47,465 nt of DNA from Burkholderiales bacterium (GTDB lineage Bacteria > Pseudomonadota > Gammaproteobacteria > Burkholderiales > Burkholderiaceae_C): assembly GCA_016213325.1 (NCBI GenBank), contig JACRAY010000003.1, forward strand, positions 1-47,465, read 5' to 3'. The notes below the pieces were generated by a model, which saw only the letters and a list, made by a program, of their open reading frames with translations, made no database searches and was not told the DNA's origin. Each line of letters opens with the position of its first letter. The first letter of the stretch is position 1. A program made the position numbers and the translations under genes. Positions 22,404-31,388 of the stretch are shown here, piece by piece.

Positions 22404-23791
22404 AGCGAGCGCTGCGCCTCGCGTGGCGCAGCGCACTGGCGCTGGCACTCGCCAGCCTGGCCGCATGCTCCAGCCTGCCGACCATCGTGCCGGACCTGGC
22501 CCGCGGCGCGCGTGCGCCGGTGCAGCTGGAAGGCGCGCGCGGGCCGCTGTCGCCCGCGCAGAGCAAGGCGATCCTTCAACGCCTGGCGGGCGCTGGGCAG
22601 CCCACCGACATCTTCGAGCGGCACCTGGCGCTGGAAGAGGCGATCGTGGGCAGCCCGCTCACGACCGGCAACGAGGTGCTGATGCTGCAGGACGGCCCCA
22701 GCACCTACCGCTCGATGATGGAAGCGATCCTTGCCGCGCGCGACCACATCAACATGGAGACCTACATCTTCGACGACGACGAGGTCGGCCAGCGCTTCGC
22801 GCAGGCGCTCATCGCCAAGCAGGCGCAGGGCGTGCAGGTCAACCTGATCCGCGACAGCGTGGGCACGATCGCGACGCCGGCGGCCTTTTTCGAACAAATG
22901 AAAGCAGCGGGCATCCGCGTGCTCGAATTCAACCCCGTCAATCCGCTGGTCGCGCGCAAGGACTGGGCGTTGAACCGGCGCGACCACCGCAAGCTGCTGA
23001 TCGTCGACGGGCACACCGCGTTCCTGGGCGGCATCAACGTGAGCGGCGTGTATTCGGGCAGTTCGTTCAGCCAGGCCTCGCGCGTGCGGCCCAGCGGCGC
23101 CCCGGTGTGGCGCGACACCGACTTGCGCTTGCGCGGACCGGTGGTGGCCGAACTGCAGAAGCTGTTCGTGGCGAACTGGGAAGAGCAGAAGGGCCCCGCG
23201 CTGGCGGCGCGCGACTACTTTCCCGCACCGCGCATCATGGGCAAGGAAGTGGTGCGCGCGATCGGCAGCTCGCCGGAGGAGCCGTACAGCCTGATCTATG
23301 CCACGCTGCTGTCGGCCATCGGCAGTGCCGAGACCAGCGTGCGCCTGACCATCGCCTACTTCGCGCCCGACCCGCAGTTGCTCGACGCGCTGAAGGCAGC
23401 CGCCGCGCGCGGCGTCGACGTGAAGCTGATCCTGCCCAGCCAGTCCGACTCGTGGCTGGTGTTCCAGGTGGGCCGCGGCTTCTACGAGGAACTACTGCGC
23501 GCCGGCGTGAAGATCCACGAGCGCCAGGGCGTGCTGCTGCATTCCAAGACCGCCCTGGTCGACGGCGTGTGGGCCACAGTCGGATCGACCAACCTGGACT
23601 GGCGCAGCTTTTTGCACAACCACGAACTGAACGCCGTGGTGCTGGGCCGCGAGTTCGGCCAGCAGGTGCAGGCCATGTTCGACAAGGACCTGGCGGGGTC
23701 GACCGAGATTACCCTGGAGCAGTGGCTGCGCCGGCCGATCGACATGCGCGCGAAGGAGGCGTTTGCGCGGATGTGGGAGTACTGGCTTTGA
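22400..23791 (+). CDS. Phospholipase D / cardiolipin synthase-like lipoprotein
   Basis: 463 residues. The signal peptide has lipobox LAAC with C23. Two HKD motifs are present: HRKLLIVD beginning at H196 and HSKTALVD beginning at H381, each followed by the conserved glycine-rich segment (GGINVSG and GSTNLDWRS). Two HKD motifs are the catalytic pair of cardiolipin synthases and phospholipase D. A lipid-anchored rather than transmembrane N-terminus differs from ClsA; it would act at the inner face of the outer membrane or in the periplasm. It is coupled to DUF3309 by an ATGA overlap and so shares the CRP-like promoter. Phosphatidyl transfer is inferred. Confidence 0.88.
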   Translation: MKRALRLAWRSALALALASLAACSSLPTIVPDLARGARAPVQLEGARGPLSPAQSKAILQRLAGAGQPTDIFERHLALEEAIVGSPLTTGNEVLMLQDGPSTYRSMMEAILAARDHINMETYIFDDDEVGQRFAQALIAKQAQGVQVNLIRDSVGTIATPAAFFEQMKAAGIRVLEFNPVNPLVARKDWALNRRDHRKLLIVDGHTAFLGGINVSGVYSGSSFSQASRVRPSGAPVWRDTDLRLRGPVVAELQKLFVANWEEQKGPALAARDYFPAPRIMGKEVVRAIGSSPEEPYSLIYATLLSAIGSAETSVRLTIAYFAPDPQLLDALKAAAARGVDVKLILPSQSDSWLVFQVGRGFYEELLRAGVKIHERQGVLLHSKTALVDGVWATVGSTNLDWRSFLHNHELNAVVLGREFGQQVQAMFDKDLAGSTEITLEQWLRRPIDMRAKEAFARMWEYWL

Positions 23792-23803
23792 GGGGGTGAG
23801 GGG

Positions 23804-23879
23804 TGGCGCGGCTGGCGGGGATCGAACCCACGACCCTTGGCTTCGGAGGCCAATACTCTATCCACTGAGCTACAGCCGC
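23804..23879 (-). tRNA. tRNA-Arg (anticodon CCG)
   Basis: On the minus strand a 76-nt cloverleaf is visible. The acceptor stem GCGGCTG pairs with CAGCCGC. The D-arm has TAGCTCAGTGG, the anticodon arm is TTGGC-CTCCGAA-GCCAA with CCG at positions 34-36, the T-arm has GGTTCGATCC, and the CCA end is genome-encoded at 23806-23804. It reads CGG arginine codons. It is convergent with the phospholipase-D gene and divergent from the cytochrome gene; no integrase gene or att-like repeat is nearby. Confidence 0.97.
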
Positions 23880-23932
23880 AGCACAGGCCGCCATTGTACC
23901 GGCCGTCGGGCGAGGCCTCCGGGGCCGCTGTC

Positions 23933-23938
23933 TATAAT
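23933..23938 (+). promoter_or_regulatory. Sigma-70 -10 element for the cytochrome gene
   Basis: A perfect TATAAT lies 40 nt before the ATG at 23979. No good -35 hexamer is at the usual 17-bp spacing; TTGTAC at 23894 is too far. Confidence 0.55.
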
Positions 23939-23978
23939 CTAAGGTTGATTTCGAAACGCCCCGAAACTTGAGGACGCC

Positions 23979-24872
23979 ATGAGCGACAGCACGCAGGAAG
24001 AAGCCCACACCGGCCCGATCAAAACCCCCCAGCAGCTGCTGCTGGCGGTGTTCTTCTCGTTCTTCGTGCCCGTCTTCATCATCATTGCTCTGGTGGCCTA
24101 TGTCGTCACCGACAGCAAGCCCGCCGGCAGCAGCGACGCCGAAAAGTACGCGCTGGGCGGCATCACCGCCCAGGACCTCGACCGCGGCGTGGCCGAGCGC
24201 CTGCGCAAGGTGGGCTCGGTCGAAATCCGCGACGCCAACCGGCCGCTCGCCTCCGGCGAGAACGTCTACAAGGCCCAATGCGCCGCCTGCCACGCCACCG
24301 GCGCGGCCAATGCGCCCAAGCTCGGCGACAACGGCGCCTGGGCGGCGCGCATCCGCACCGGCTTCGACGCGCTGGTGCAGTCCGCCCTGAAGGGCAAGGG
24401 CGCCATGCCGGCCCAGGCCGGCGGTGACTTCGAAGACACCGAGATCGCCCGCGCCGTGGCCCACATGGCCAATGCGGCCGGCGCCAACTTCCCCGAGCCG
24501 CAGAAGGCCGCTGCTCCTGCCGCGGCTGCGGCCCCTGCCGCCGCCACGACGGCCGCCGTCCCGGCTGCCGCCGCAACCCCGGTGGCCGCTGCTGCGCCCG
24601 CTCCTGCTGCCGCTGCGGCACCCGCCGCCGCAGGCGGCGGCAAGGCCCTGTACGACCAGTCCTGCGCCCTGTGCCACGCCGCCGGCGTGGCCGGTGCGCC
24701 CAAGCTGGGCGACAAGGCCGCCTGGGCGCCGCGCATCAAGCAGGGCGACGCCGTGCTGGTGCAAAACGCGATCAAGGGCAAGGGCGCCATGCCGCCCAAG
24801 GGCGGCGCCGTCGCCGCTTCCGACGCCGACATCAAGTCGGCCGTCGACTTCATGGTCGGCGCGTCGAAGTAA
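23979..24872 (+). CDS. Diheme cytochrome c5-family protein, membrane-anchored
   Basis: 297 residues. An N-terminal membrane helix (about 19-44: QLLLAVFFSFFVPVFIIIALV) anchors two cytochrome c domains facing the periplasm. Heme motifs are CAACH at 101-105 and CALCH at 229-233; each domain repeats NAPKLGD-x-x-AWA-x-RI and a KGKGAMP segment that supplies the axial Met. The domains are joined by a 45-residue Ala/Pro linker (about 176-220). The c5 family transfers electrons to terminal oxidases. A tandem duplication followed by divergence is the likely origin. GAGG precedes the start. Confidence 0.92.
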   Translation: MSDSTQEEAHTGPIKTPQQLLLAVFFSFFVPVFIIIALVAYVVTDSKPAGSSDAEKYALGGITAQDLDRGVAERLRKVGSVEIRDANRPLASGENVYKAQCAACHATGAANAPKLGDNGAWAARIRTGFDALVQSALKGKGAMPAQAGGDFEDTEIARAVAHMANAAGANFPEPQKAAAPAAAAAPAAATTAAVPAAAATPVAAAAPAPAAAAAPAAAGGGKALYDQSCALCHAAGVAGAPKLGDKAAWAPRIKQGDAVLVQNAIKGKGAMPPKGGAVAASDADIKSAVDFMVGASK

Positions 24873-25415
24873 CTAGTGGCCCGCCGGGCTCGGGCCGCGC
24901 AGGGCGGCCGGGCTCATGACATAGCCGAAGCGCTGCGCCAGCGCGCCCGAGTCGACCGGCTCGGGCTTCCACTCCCCCCGCTCCACGATGTCGGCCGCCA
25001 GGCCCACGTCGAGCGTGTGCACCAGCCCGAAGCCGAGGTCGGTGTCCAGGTACAGGTGTCCTTGTTCGTCCGTGTAGGCTGAACGCACCTGCGCCGCCCG
25101 GCCGGTGTGCGCGGTGACGCCGCCGTCCGCACCCAGCCGCCAGACCAGCGGCGTCAGTTCCAGCTCCACGTAGACGCGCTGCGGCCCGTTCTGGAAGTAC
25201 CACTGGCCGCCGTCTTCCCGCTCGTAGTTGCGGTGGATGAAGTCGACCAGCTTCTCGTGGCGCAGCAGCGAGCCCTTGGCTTGGGGGAAAGGGCCGGCGG
25301 CTTGCGTGCGGTCGTCGCGCATGTACCACTGGCCGCGCGCGTCCAGCCCGAGCCAGCCGTAGCAGTGCGGCACGTTGGGCCACTTGGCCATGGCCTGGCG
25401 AACGATGTCGTCCAT
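24873..25415 (-). CDS. Conserved hypothetical protein (DUF of unknown function)
   Basis: 180 residues, no signal peptide or membrane segment. It is rich in Trp/Tyr motifs around short strands: VPHCYGWLGLDARGQWYMRDD, GGQWYFQNGPQRVYVELE, HLYLDTDLGFGLVHTLD. A beta-rich globular fold is likely. The layout resembles a family found widely in Burkholderiales without a known role, which I cannot name with certainty. Its stop codon abuts the stop of the convergent cytochrome gene (24872/24873). It lies downstream of a minus-strand terminator and therefore has its own promoter in 25416-25438, or relies on read-through. Confidence 0.75.
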   Translation of the reverse strand: MDDIVRQAMAKWPNVPHCYGWLGLDARGQWYMRDDRTQAAGPFPQAKGSLLRHEKLVDFIHRNYEREDGGQWYFQNGPQRVYVELELTPLVWRLGADGGVTAHTGRAAQVRSAYTDEQGHLYLDTDLGFGLVHTLDVGLAADIVERGEWKPEPVDSGALAQRFGYVMSPAALRGPSPAGH

Positions 25416-25438
25416 GCGTCCATTATCGGCGGCGACCC

Positions 25439-25466
25439 AAAAAAAAGGCGCCGCTTGAGCGGCGCC
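25439..25466 (-). terminator. Intrinsic terminator (minus strand)
   Basis: Read on the minus strand, the stem GGCGCCGC-TCAA-GCGGCGCC (25466-25447) is followed by eight T residues (25446-25439). It ends transcription coming from the GMC oxidoreductase operon. The 155-nt stretch between it and the GMC stop holds a second hairpin (25480-25494) and no gene. Confidence 0.85.
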
Positions 25467-25620
25467 TGTCGAGTCCGGCGGCAGCTGGGCTGCCTGCCGA
25501 TTTGTCTTGTTGGGGTTCTGGGGATGTCTCCTCGGTTCCCTCGCCCTCTGGCGCCCCGGCTAGGGGCGCGATGCGAGTGGCTGGACTCTAAGGCCCCGCA
25601 CGGCCGCGTTGCATCGGGAC

Positions 25621-27267
25621 TTACCCCGGAGGCGGCACCAATTTCGCGTCGCGAGCTACCCATTCGGCCGCCTTCTCGGCCATCATGAGGATGGGCGAGT
25701 TGGTGTTGCCGCTGGTGATCGTCGGCATGGCCCCACCGTCCACCACGCGCAGGCCCGCGATGCCGCGCACGCGAAGTTGCGAGTCGAGAACCGCCATCCG
25801 GTCGTCATCGGTCCCCATCTTCGTGGTGCCCACCGGGTGGAAGATGGTGGTGGCGATGTCGCCGGCCAGCCGCGCCAGGTCCTCGTCGGTCTGGTATTGC
25901 GGGCCGGGCTTCCATTCCTGCGGCTTGAAGGGGGCCAGCGCCGGCTGCGCCGCGATGCGCCGCGTGACGCGCAACGAATCGGCTGCCACCTTGCGGTCTT
26001 CGGCGGTGCTCAGGTAATTGGGCGCGATGGCGGGTGCGTCCTCGAACTTGGGGCTGGTGATGCGCACCCAGCCGCGGCTGGTGGGGTTGAGGTTGCACAC
26101 GCTGGCCGTGAAGGCGTTGAAGCCGTGCAGCGGCTCGCCGAAGGCATCCAGGCTGAGCGGCTGCACGTGGTACTCGATGTTGGGCCACTCGTGCGCGGGC
26201 GAGCTGCGCGTGAAGGCGCCCAGCTGCGACGGCGCCATGCTCATCGGGCCGCTGCGCTTCAGCGCGTACTCCATGCCGATCTTCAGCTTGCCCCACCAGC
26301 TGCTGGCCAGCGTATTGAGCGTGGCGACGCCGTCGACCTTGAAGACCGCGCGGATCTGCAGGTGGTCCTGCAGGTTCTCGCCGACGCCCGGCAGCTCGTG
26401 GGTGACAGGGATGCCATGCTTGTGCAACAGCGCAGCCGGCCCGATGCCCGACAGCTGCAGTACCTGCGGCGAGCCGACGCTGCCCGCGCACAGCAGCACC
26501 TCGCGCGTGGCGGTGGCCGTCACCATCTCGTCGCCGGTCCACACCTGCGCGCCGGTGCAGCGCTTGGTGCCATCAGGTTGCGTCTCGACCACGAGGCGCG
26601 CCACCTGCGCGCTGGTCCACAGCTCGAAGTTGGGGCGGCCGTAGCAGGTGGGCCGCAGGAACGCCTTGGCCGTGTTCCAGCGCCAGCCGGCCTTCTGGTT
26701 CACCTGGAAGTAGCCCACGCCTTCATTGTTGCCGCGGTTGAAGTCCTCGGTGTGCGGGATGCCCGCTTCCTGCGCCGCTTTCGCGAAAGCGTCCAGGATG
26801 TCCCAGCGCAGGCGCTGCCGCTCCACGCGCCATTCGCCGCCCGCGCCGTGCATCGCGTCGGCGCCCTTGTAGAAGTCCTCGTGCTTCTTGAAGTAGGGCA
26901 GCACGTTGTCCCAGCGCCAGCCGGCGTCGCCGCACTGCTCGGCCCAGCGGTCGTAGTCGCGCGACTGGCCGCGCATGTAGATCATGCCGTTGATGCTGGA
27001 GCAGCCCCCCAGCGTCTTGCCGCGCGGGTAGCGCAGCGCCCGGCCGTTGAGCCCGGCGTCGGGCTCGGTGTTGTACAGCCAGTCGGTGCGCGCGTTGCCT
27101 ATGCAGTACAGGTAGCCCACCGGGATGTGGATCCAGTGGTAGTCGTCGCGCCGCCCGGCTTCGACCAGCAGCACCCGCTTGGTCGGGTCGGCGCTCAGGC
27201 GGTTGGCCAGCAGGCAGCCCGCGGTGCCGGCACCGAGGATGATGTAGTCGAAGGTGGTGTCGCTCAT
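25621..27267 (-). CDS. GMC-family FAD-dependent oxidoreductase (choline/alcohol dehydrogenase-like)
   Basis: 548 residues. The FAD-binding Rossmann motif GAGTAG is at 12-17, VLLVEAG follows, and the GMC signature PRGKTLGGCSSINGMIYMRG is near 82-101. A second signature GSVGSPQVLQLSGIGP occurs in the middle, and the C-terminal HPVGTTKMG with catalytic His and ITSGNTNSPILMMAEKAA. The family oxidises alcohols, choline or polyethylene glycol in the cytoplasm. It is the third gene of an operon with mmsA and an M28 peptidase (5-nt gap). The preferred substrate is unknown; long-chain alcohol dehydrogenases of the AlkJ type are the closest pattern. Confidence 0.9.
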   Translation of the reverse strand: MSDTTFDYIILGAGTAGCLLANRLSADPTKRVLLVEAGRRDDYHWIHIPVGYLYCIGNARTDWLYNTEPDAGLNGRALRYPRGKTLGGCSSINGMIYMRGQSRDYDRWAEQCGDAGWRWDNVLPYFKKHEDFYKGADAMHGAGGEWRVERQRLRWDILDAFAKAAQEAGIPHTEDFNRGNNEGVGYFQVNQKAGWRWNTAKAFLRPTCYGRPNFELWTSAQVARLVVETQPDGTKRCTGAQVWTGDEMVTATATREVLLCAGSVGSPQVLQLSGIGPAALLHKHGIPVTHELPGVGENLQDHLQIRAVFKVDGVATLNTLASSWWGKLKIGMEYALKRSGPMSMAPSQLGAFTRSSPAHEWPNIEYHVQPLSLDAFGEPLHGFNAFTASVCNLNPTSRGWVRITSPKFEDAPAIAPNYLSTAEDRKVAADSLRVTRRIAAQPALAPFKPQEWKPGPQYQTDEDLARLAGDIATTIFHPVGTTKMGTDDDRMAVLDSQLRVRGIAGLRVVDGGAMPTITSGNTNSPILMMAEKAAEWVARDAKLVPPPG

Positions 27268-27271
27268 GGGG

Positions 27272-28663
27272 TTACAGCGGCCCGAACGGCAGTTGGCTCT
27301 GCGCCGCCAGCCACGCCACTACGGACCACGCCGCCACGTTCTGCGGCAGCGTTGCCGGGTCGATGCGGTCCAGCGTGTCGTTGACGGTGTGGTGCACGTC
27401 GAAGTAGCGCGTGCCGTCCTGCGACAGCTCGATGCCGGGCCAGCCGCGCGCGCGCATCAACATGGCGGCGTCGGGGCCGGGGTTCCCTTCGTTGCCCTCA
27501 TGCGGCACGCCCAGCGACTGCAGCACCTGCGCCATCGCGCTGATCGCCGGCAGCGCGTCGGGCCGCACGCGGCTGCGCAGCCGCCAGATGCGGTCGGCGC
27601 CGAAGTCGCTTTCGCCCACCAGCTGGTGGCGCACGTCCTTGTACTTCTCGGCATAGCCGCGCGCGCCGTCGAAGCCATTCTCCTCGTTGGCGAACAGCAC
27701 CACGCGCACGGTGCGACGCGGCTTCACGCCGGCGTCGAGCAGCACCTTGGCCGCGGCCATCGTGATGCCCACGCCCGCGCCGTCGTCGATCGCGCCGGGG
27801 CTGATGTCCCAGGTGTCCAGGTGCGCGCCGATCAGCACCACCTCGTCCTTCAGGTCGCTGCCCGGCACTTCGGCGATGACGTTGTGCGACACCAGGCCCG
27901 GCTTCTCGCCGGCCTGCATGCGGATTTCCATCTTCAGCGCACGGCCGGCCGCCTGCAGCTCCGCGATGCGGTCGGCGTCCGGCACCGACACGGCCAGGGC
28001 CGGAATGGCGGCCACGTTGCGGTCGTAACGCATGGCGCCGGTGTGGGCGATGCGGTCCTGGTCGGTGCCGATGGAGCGGATGGCCACCGCCACCGCACCG
28101 CGGCGCGCCGCTTCCACCGCGCCGGCGATGCGCGCCATCACCGCCTCGCCGTAGCCGCTGCCGTCGCGCGTGCGCCGCATCTTCTGGTCGATGAAGACGA
28201 TGCGGCCGCGCGCGCGTTCGCTGCCGTCAGCCTTCAACGCGGCGAAGTCGGCGTAGTAGGCCAGTTCCGCCTCGACGCCACTGGTCGCTGTCCCGATGCT
28301 GTTGCCGAGCGCGGTGGCCACCAGCGGATGCGGCTCGGGCGCCAGCAGCAGCACGCTGGTAGGCCCGCGCTGCCACGCCGTCAGCGTGACCGGTTCGGCG
28401 CGCACCGCTGCGAAGCCGAGCGACTGGAAGCGGGCCAGCGCCCACTCCATCGCGGCCTTGTCGCCGGCCGAGCCGGCCGGGCGCGGCCCGACCTCGCGCA
28501 CCAGCGACGACACCAGTTCCCAGGCCAGTCCACTGCGCATCGCGCGCTCGCGCAGCGCCTTCGCGTGGTCCAGGTCGGCGGCGGTGAACGGCGCATCGCC
28601 TTGGGCGAAGGCAGGGGTTGCGCCGGCGATCATCAATGCTTGCAGCAGTTCGCGGCGCCGCAT
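27272..28663 (-). CDS. M28-family metallopeptidase, exported
   Basis: 463 residues. The N-terminus [21 protein letters not shown] has a twin-arginine-like start and an AFA/Q cleavage site. The di-zinc M28 ligands are seen in order: GAHLDTWD (His, Asp), GAIDDGAGV (Asp), FANEENGFDG (Glu-Glu), GESDFGAD (Asp) and FDVHHTVNDTLD (His). This resembles carboxypeptidase Q-type aminopeptidases with a PA insert. It would cleave peptides or amides in the periplasm. Its ATG overlaps the mmsA stop (ATGA), so the two are coupled, an unusual pairing with a catabolic dehydrogenase. Confidence 0.88.
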   Translation of the reverse strand: MRRRELLQALMIAGATPAFAQGDAPFTAADLDHAKALRERAMRSGLAWELVSSLVREVGPRPAGSAGDKAAMEWALARFQSLGFAAVRAEPVTLTAWQRGPTSVLLLAPEPHPLVATALGNSIGTATSGVEAELAYYADFAALKADGSERARGRIVFIDQKMRRTRDGSGYGEAVMARIAGAVEAARRGAVAVAIRSIGTDQDRIAHTGAMRYDRNVAAIPALAVSVPDADRIAELQAAGRALKMEIRMQAGEKPGLVSHNVIAEVPGSDLKDEVVLIGAHLDTWDISPGAIDDGAGVGITMAAAKVLLDAGVKPRRTVRVVLFANEENGFDGARGYAEKYKDVRHQLVGESDFGADRIWRLRSRVRPDALPAISAMAQVLQSLGVPHEGNEGNPGPDAAMLMRARGWPGIELSQDGTRYFDVHHTVNDTLDRIDPATLPQNVAAWSVVAWLAAQSQLPFGPL

Positions 28664-30204
28664 CACTTGGAAGTCGGCATCGCGAACTCGGCGCCCTTGC
28701 CGATGCTTTCGGGCCAGCGCTGCATCACCGACTTCTGCTTGGTGTAGAAGCGCACGCCCTCTTCGCCGTAGGCATGCATGTCGCCGAACAGGCTCTTCTT
28801 CCAGCCGCCGAAGCCGTGCCACGCCATCGGCACCGGAATCGGCACGTTGACGCCGACCATGCCCACCTGCACGCGGCGCGAAAACTCGCGCGCCGTGTTG
28901 CCGTCGCTGGTGAAGAGCGACACGCCGTTGCCGTATTCGTGCGAGTTGACCAATTCCAGCGCTTCGGCCAGGTCCTTCACGCGCACGCAGCCCAGCACCG
29001 GGCCGAAGATTTCCTCGCGGTAGATCTTCATGTCGGGCTTGACGTTGTCGAACAGCGTGCCGCCCACCCAGAAGCCGCCGTCGCAACCGGCGCCGGCCAT
29101 CGCGCCCTGGAACCCGCGGCCGTCCACCACCAGCCTGGCGCCTTCGGACTCGCCGGTGCCGATGTAGCCGGTGATGCGGTCCTGCGCCGCCTTGCTGACG
29201 ATGGGGCCCATCTCGGCGTCGAGTTCGGTGCCGTTCTTCACCTTCAGCGACTGGGTGCGCTCGGCCAGCATCGGCATGATCTTGTCCGCGGCGTCGCCCA
29301 CCAGCACGCCCAGCGAGATCGCCATGCAGCGCTCGCCGGCCGAGCCGAAGGCCGAGCCGATCAGCGCATCGACCGCCTGGTCCATGTCGGCGTCGGGCAT
29401 CACAACCATGTGGTTCTTGGCGCCGCCCAGCGCCTGCACGCGCTTGCCGTGCCGGGCGCCGGTCTCGTAGATCTTCTGCGCGATGGCGGTGGAGCCGACG
29501 AAGGAGATGGCTTTGACATCGGGGTGCTCCAGCAGCGCGTCGACCGCATCCTTGTCGCCCTGTACCACGTTGAATACGCCGTCAGGCAGGCCGGCTTCCT
29601 TCAGCATCTCGGCCATCAGGATCGAGGCGCTCGGGTCCAGCGGGCTGGGCTTCAGGATGAACGAGTTGCCCGCGGCGATGGCCACCGGGTACATCCACAT
29701 CGGCACCATCGCCGGGAAGTTGAACGGCGTGATGCCCGCCACCACGCCCAGCGGCTGGCGCATCGTCCAGTTGTCGATGCCGGTGGAGACCTGCTCGGTG
29801 TAGTCGCCCTTCAGCAGCTGCGGGATGCCGCAGGCGAATTCGACGATGTCGATGCCGCGCGTGACTTCGCCCTGGGCGTCGGTGAACACCTTGCCGTGCT
29901 CGGCCGTGATGCGGCGCGCCAGCTCGTCGCGCCGCTGGTTCAGGATCTCGAGGTACTTGAACATCACGCGCGCGCGGCGAATCGGCGGCGTGTCGGCCCA
30001 GGCGGCGAAGGCAGCCTTGGCCGAGGCGACGGCCAGCGCCACTTCGTCGGCGCTGGCCAGGGCGACCTTGCCGCTCACCTGGCCGGTGGCGGGGTTGAAG
30101 ACGTCGGCACGGCGGCCGCTGGCTCCGGGCACGACCCGCCCACCGATCCAGTGGTCGATGGAGGCGAGGCCGGCGCCCGGCATGGCTTTGTCGGGAGCGT
30201 TCAT
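28663..30204 (-). CDS. mmsA: CoA-acylating methylmalonate-semialdehyde dehydrogenase
   Basis: 513 residues. It has the aldehyde dehydrogenase signature with catalytic C293 in [11 protein letters not shown], the MmsA-specific [15 protein letters not shown] around 158-171, [11 protein letters not shown], and [11 protein letters not shown] near the end. Members oxidise methylmalonate or malonate semialdehyde with NAD and CoA to propionyl-CoA or acetyl-CoA in valine, myo-inositol or beta-alanine catabolism. No mmsB or iol gene is present here. First gene of a three-gene minus-strand operon. The 65-nt divergent gap to the MlaE gene contains a repeat fragment. Confidence 0.95.
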   Translation of the reverse strand: MNAPDKAMPGAGLASIDHWIGGRVVPGASGRRADVFNPATGQVSGKVALASADEVALAVASAKAAFAAWADTPPIRRARVMFKYLEILNQRRDELARRITAEHGKVFTDAQGEVTRGIDIVEFACGIPQLLKGDYTEQVSTGIDNWTMRQPLGVVAGITPFNFPAMVPMWMYPVAIAAGNSFILKPSPLDPSASILMAEMLKEAGLPDGVFNVVQGDKDAVDALLEHPDVKAISFVGSTAIAQKIYETGARHGKRVQALGGAKNHMVVMPDADMDQAVDALIGSAFGSAGERCMAISLGVLVGDAADKIMPMLAERTQSLKVKNGTELDAEMGPIVSKAAQDRITGYIGTGESEGARLVVDGRGFQGAMAGAGCDGGFWVGGTLFDNVKPDMKIYREEIFGPVLGCVRVKDLAEALELVNSHEYGNGVSLFTSDGNTAREFSRRVQVGMVGVNVPIPVPMAWHGFGGWKKSLFGDMHAYGEEGVRFYTKQKSVMQRWPESIGKGAEFAMPTSK

Positions 30205-30238
30205 GGGGGTGTCTTCCTTTGGAACAATCCAGTCTACT

Positions 30239-30253
30239 GTAGGCTGGGGTGAA
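30239..30253. repeat. Fragment of a dispersed palindromic repeat
   Basis: GTAGGCTGGGGTGAA matches exactly, 15 bases, the arm of the large inverted repeat at 37801-37862 (reverse complement of 37808-37822). It lies between the divergent mmsA and MlaE-type genes. Confidence 0.6.
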
Positions 30254-30269
30254 TTAGGATGCGGACTCC

Positions 30270-31388
30270 ATGCAGGAAGCCACCACGCCCCGCATCGAAC
30301 TGGCCGCCGCCGGCGATGGGCCGGTGCGGCTGCTCGGTGAGTGGACGGCCGCGCAGTTCGCCCAGCCGGGATTGATCCGCGGCCTGCTGCGCGGGCTGCC
30401 GCCGGCCCGCCCGTGGCGCCCTTGGGACCTGAGCAGCGCCGGGCAGATCGACCACGTGGGGGCCCAGCTGCTGTGGGACCACTGGCAGCGCCAGTGGCCG
30501 CCGCAGCTCGAGGTGCAGCCGGCGCAGCGCGCCGTGCTGGAACGCGTGGCGCAGTTCGCCACGCAGGCGCCGGCGCGGCGGCGCATGGGCTTCGTGGAGC
30601 TGTACCTGGCCCTGGGCGGGCTGCTGCTGCGCTTCCTGGGGCACCTGCGCGAGTTCGTGGGGCTGCTCGGGCAGCTCTCGCTCGACCTGCTGAAGCTGGT
30701 GCGCGCGCCGCACGAGGGGCCGTGGCGCGACTTCTCGGGCAACCTGTACCGCATCTGCGCCACCGCGCTGCCCATCACCGCGCTGGTCGGCTTCCTCATC
30801 GGCGTGGTGCTGGCCTACCTCACGTCGCGGCAGCTGCGCCAGTTCGGCGCCGACGCCTTCATCGTGGACATCCTGGGCATGGGCCTGATCCGCGAGCTGG
30901 GCCCGTTGCTCGCGGCGATCCTGATCGCCGGGCGCTCGGGCTCGGCGATTACCGCGCAGATCGGCGTGATGCGGGTGACCGACGAACTCGACGCCATGCG
31001 CGTCATGGGCATCTCGCACACCTTTCGCCTGGTGCTGCCGCGCACCATGGCGCTGGCGCTGGGCATGCCGCTGATCAGCGTGTGGACCACGGTGGCCGGC
31101 CTGCTGGGCGGGATGATGGTGGCCAACGCCTCGCTGGGGATCAGCCCGTCGTACTTCCTGCAGGCGCTGCCCAAGGCGGTGCCGGTGGCCAACCTGGTGC
31201 TGGCCAGCGGCAAGTCGGTGGTGTTCGGCATCCTCATCGCGATGATCGGGGCGCACTTCGGCCTGCGCGTCAAGCCCAACACCGAAAGCCTGGGGCAAGG
31301 CACCACGGCATCGGTGGTCACCGCCATCACCGTCGTGATCCTGGTCGATGCGGCGTTCGCCGTGGCCTTCAAGGACGTGGGAGGCTGA
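30270..31388 (+). CDS. MlaE-family ABC transporter permease with N-terminal STAS-like domain
   Basis: 372 residues, longer than E. coli MlaE (260). Residues about 1-105 resemble a STAS domain ([33 protein letters not shown]). The remaining part is the MlaE permease fold with several membrane helices and the signature [45 protein letters not shown]. In E. coli the STAS protein MlaB is separate; here it is fused. It is the membrane subunit of an inner-membrane phospholipid transporter. First of five overlapping genes. Confidence 0.9.
   Translation: MQEATTPRIELAAAGDGPVRLLGEWTAAQFAQPGLIRGLLRGLPPARPWRPWDLSSAGQIDHVGAQLLWDHWQRQWPPQLEVQPAQRAVLERVAQFATQAPARRRMGFVELYLALGGLLLRFLGHLREFVGLLGQLSLDLLKLVRAPHEGPWRDFSGNLYRICATALPITALVGFLIGVVLAYLTSRQLRQFGADAFIVDILGMGLIRELGPLLAAILIAGRSGSAITAQIGVMRVTDELDAMRVMGISHTFRLVLPRTMALALGMPLISVWTTVAGLLGGMMVANASLGISPSYFLQALPKAVPVANLVLASGKSVVFGILIAMIGAHFGLRVKPNTESLGQGTTASVVTAITVVILVDAAFAVAFKDVGG

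Noticed and set aside
23804..23879. tRNA-Arg as a possible integration site of a mobile element
   Set aside because: No integrase, no direct repeat of the tRNA 3' end, and housekeeping genes on both sides.
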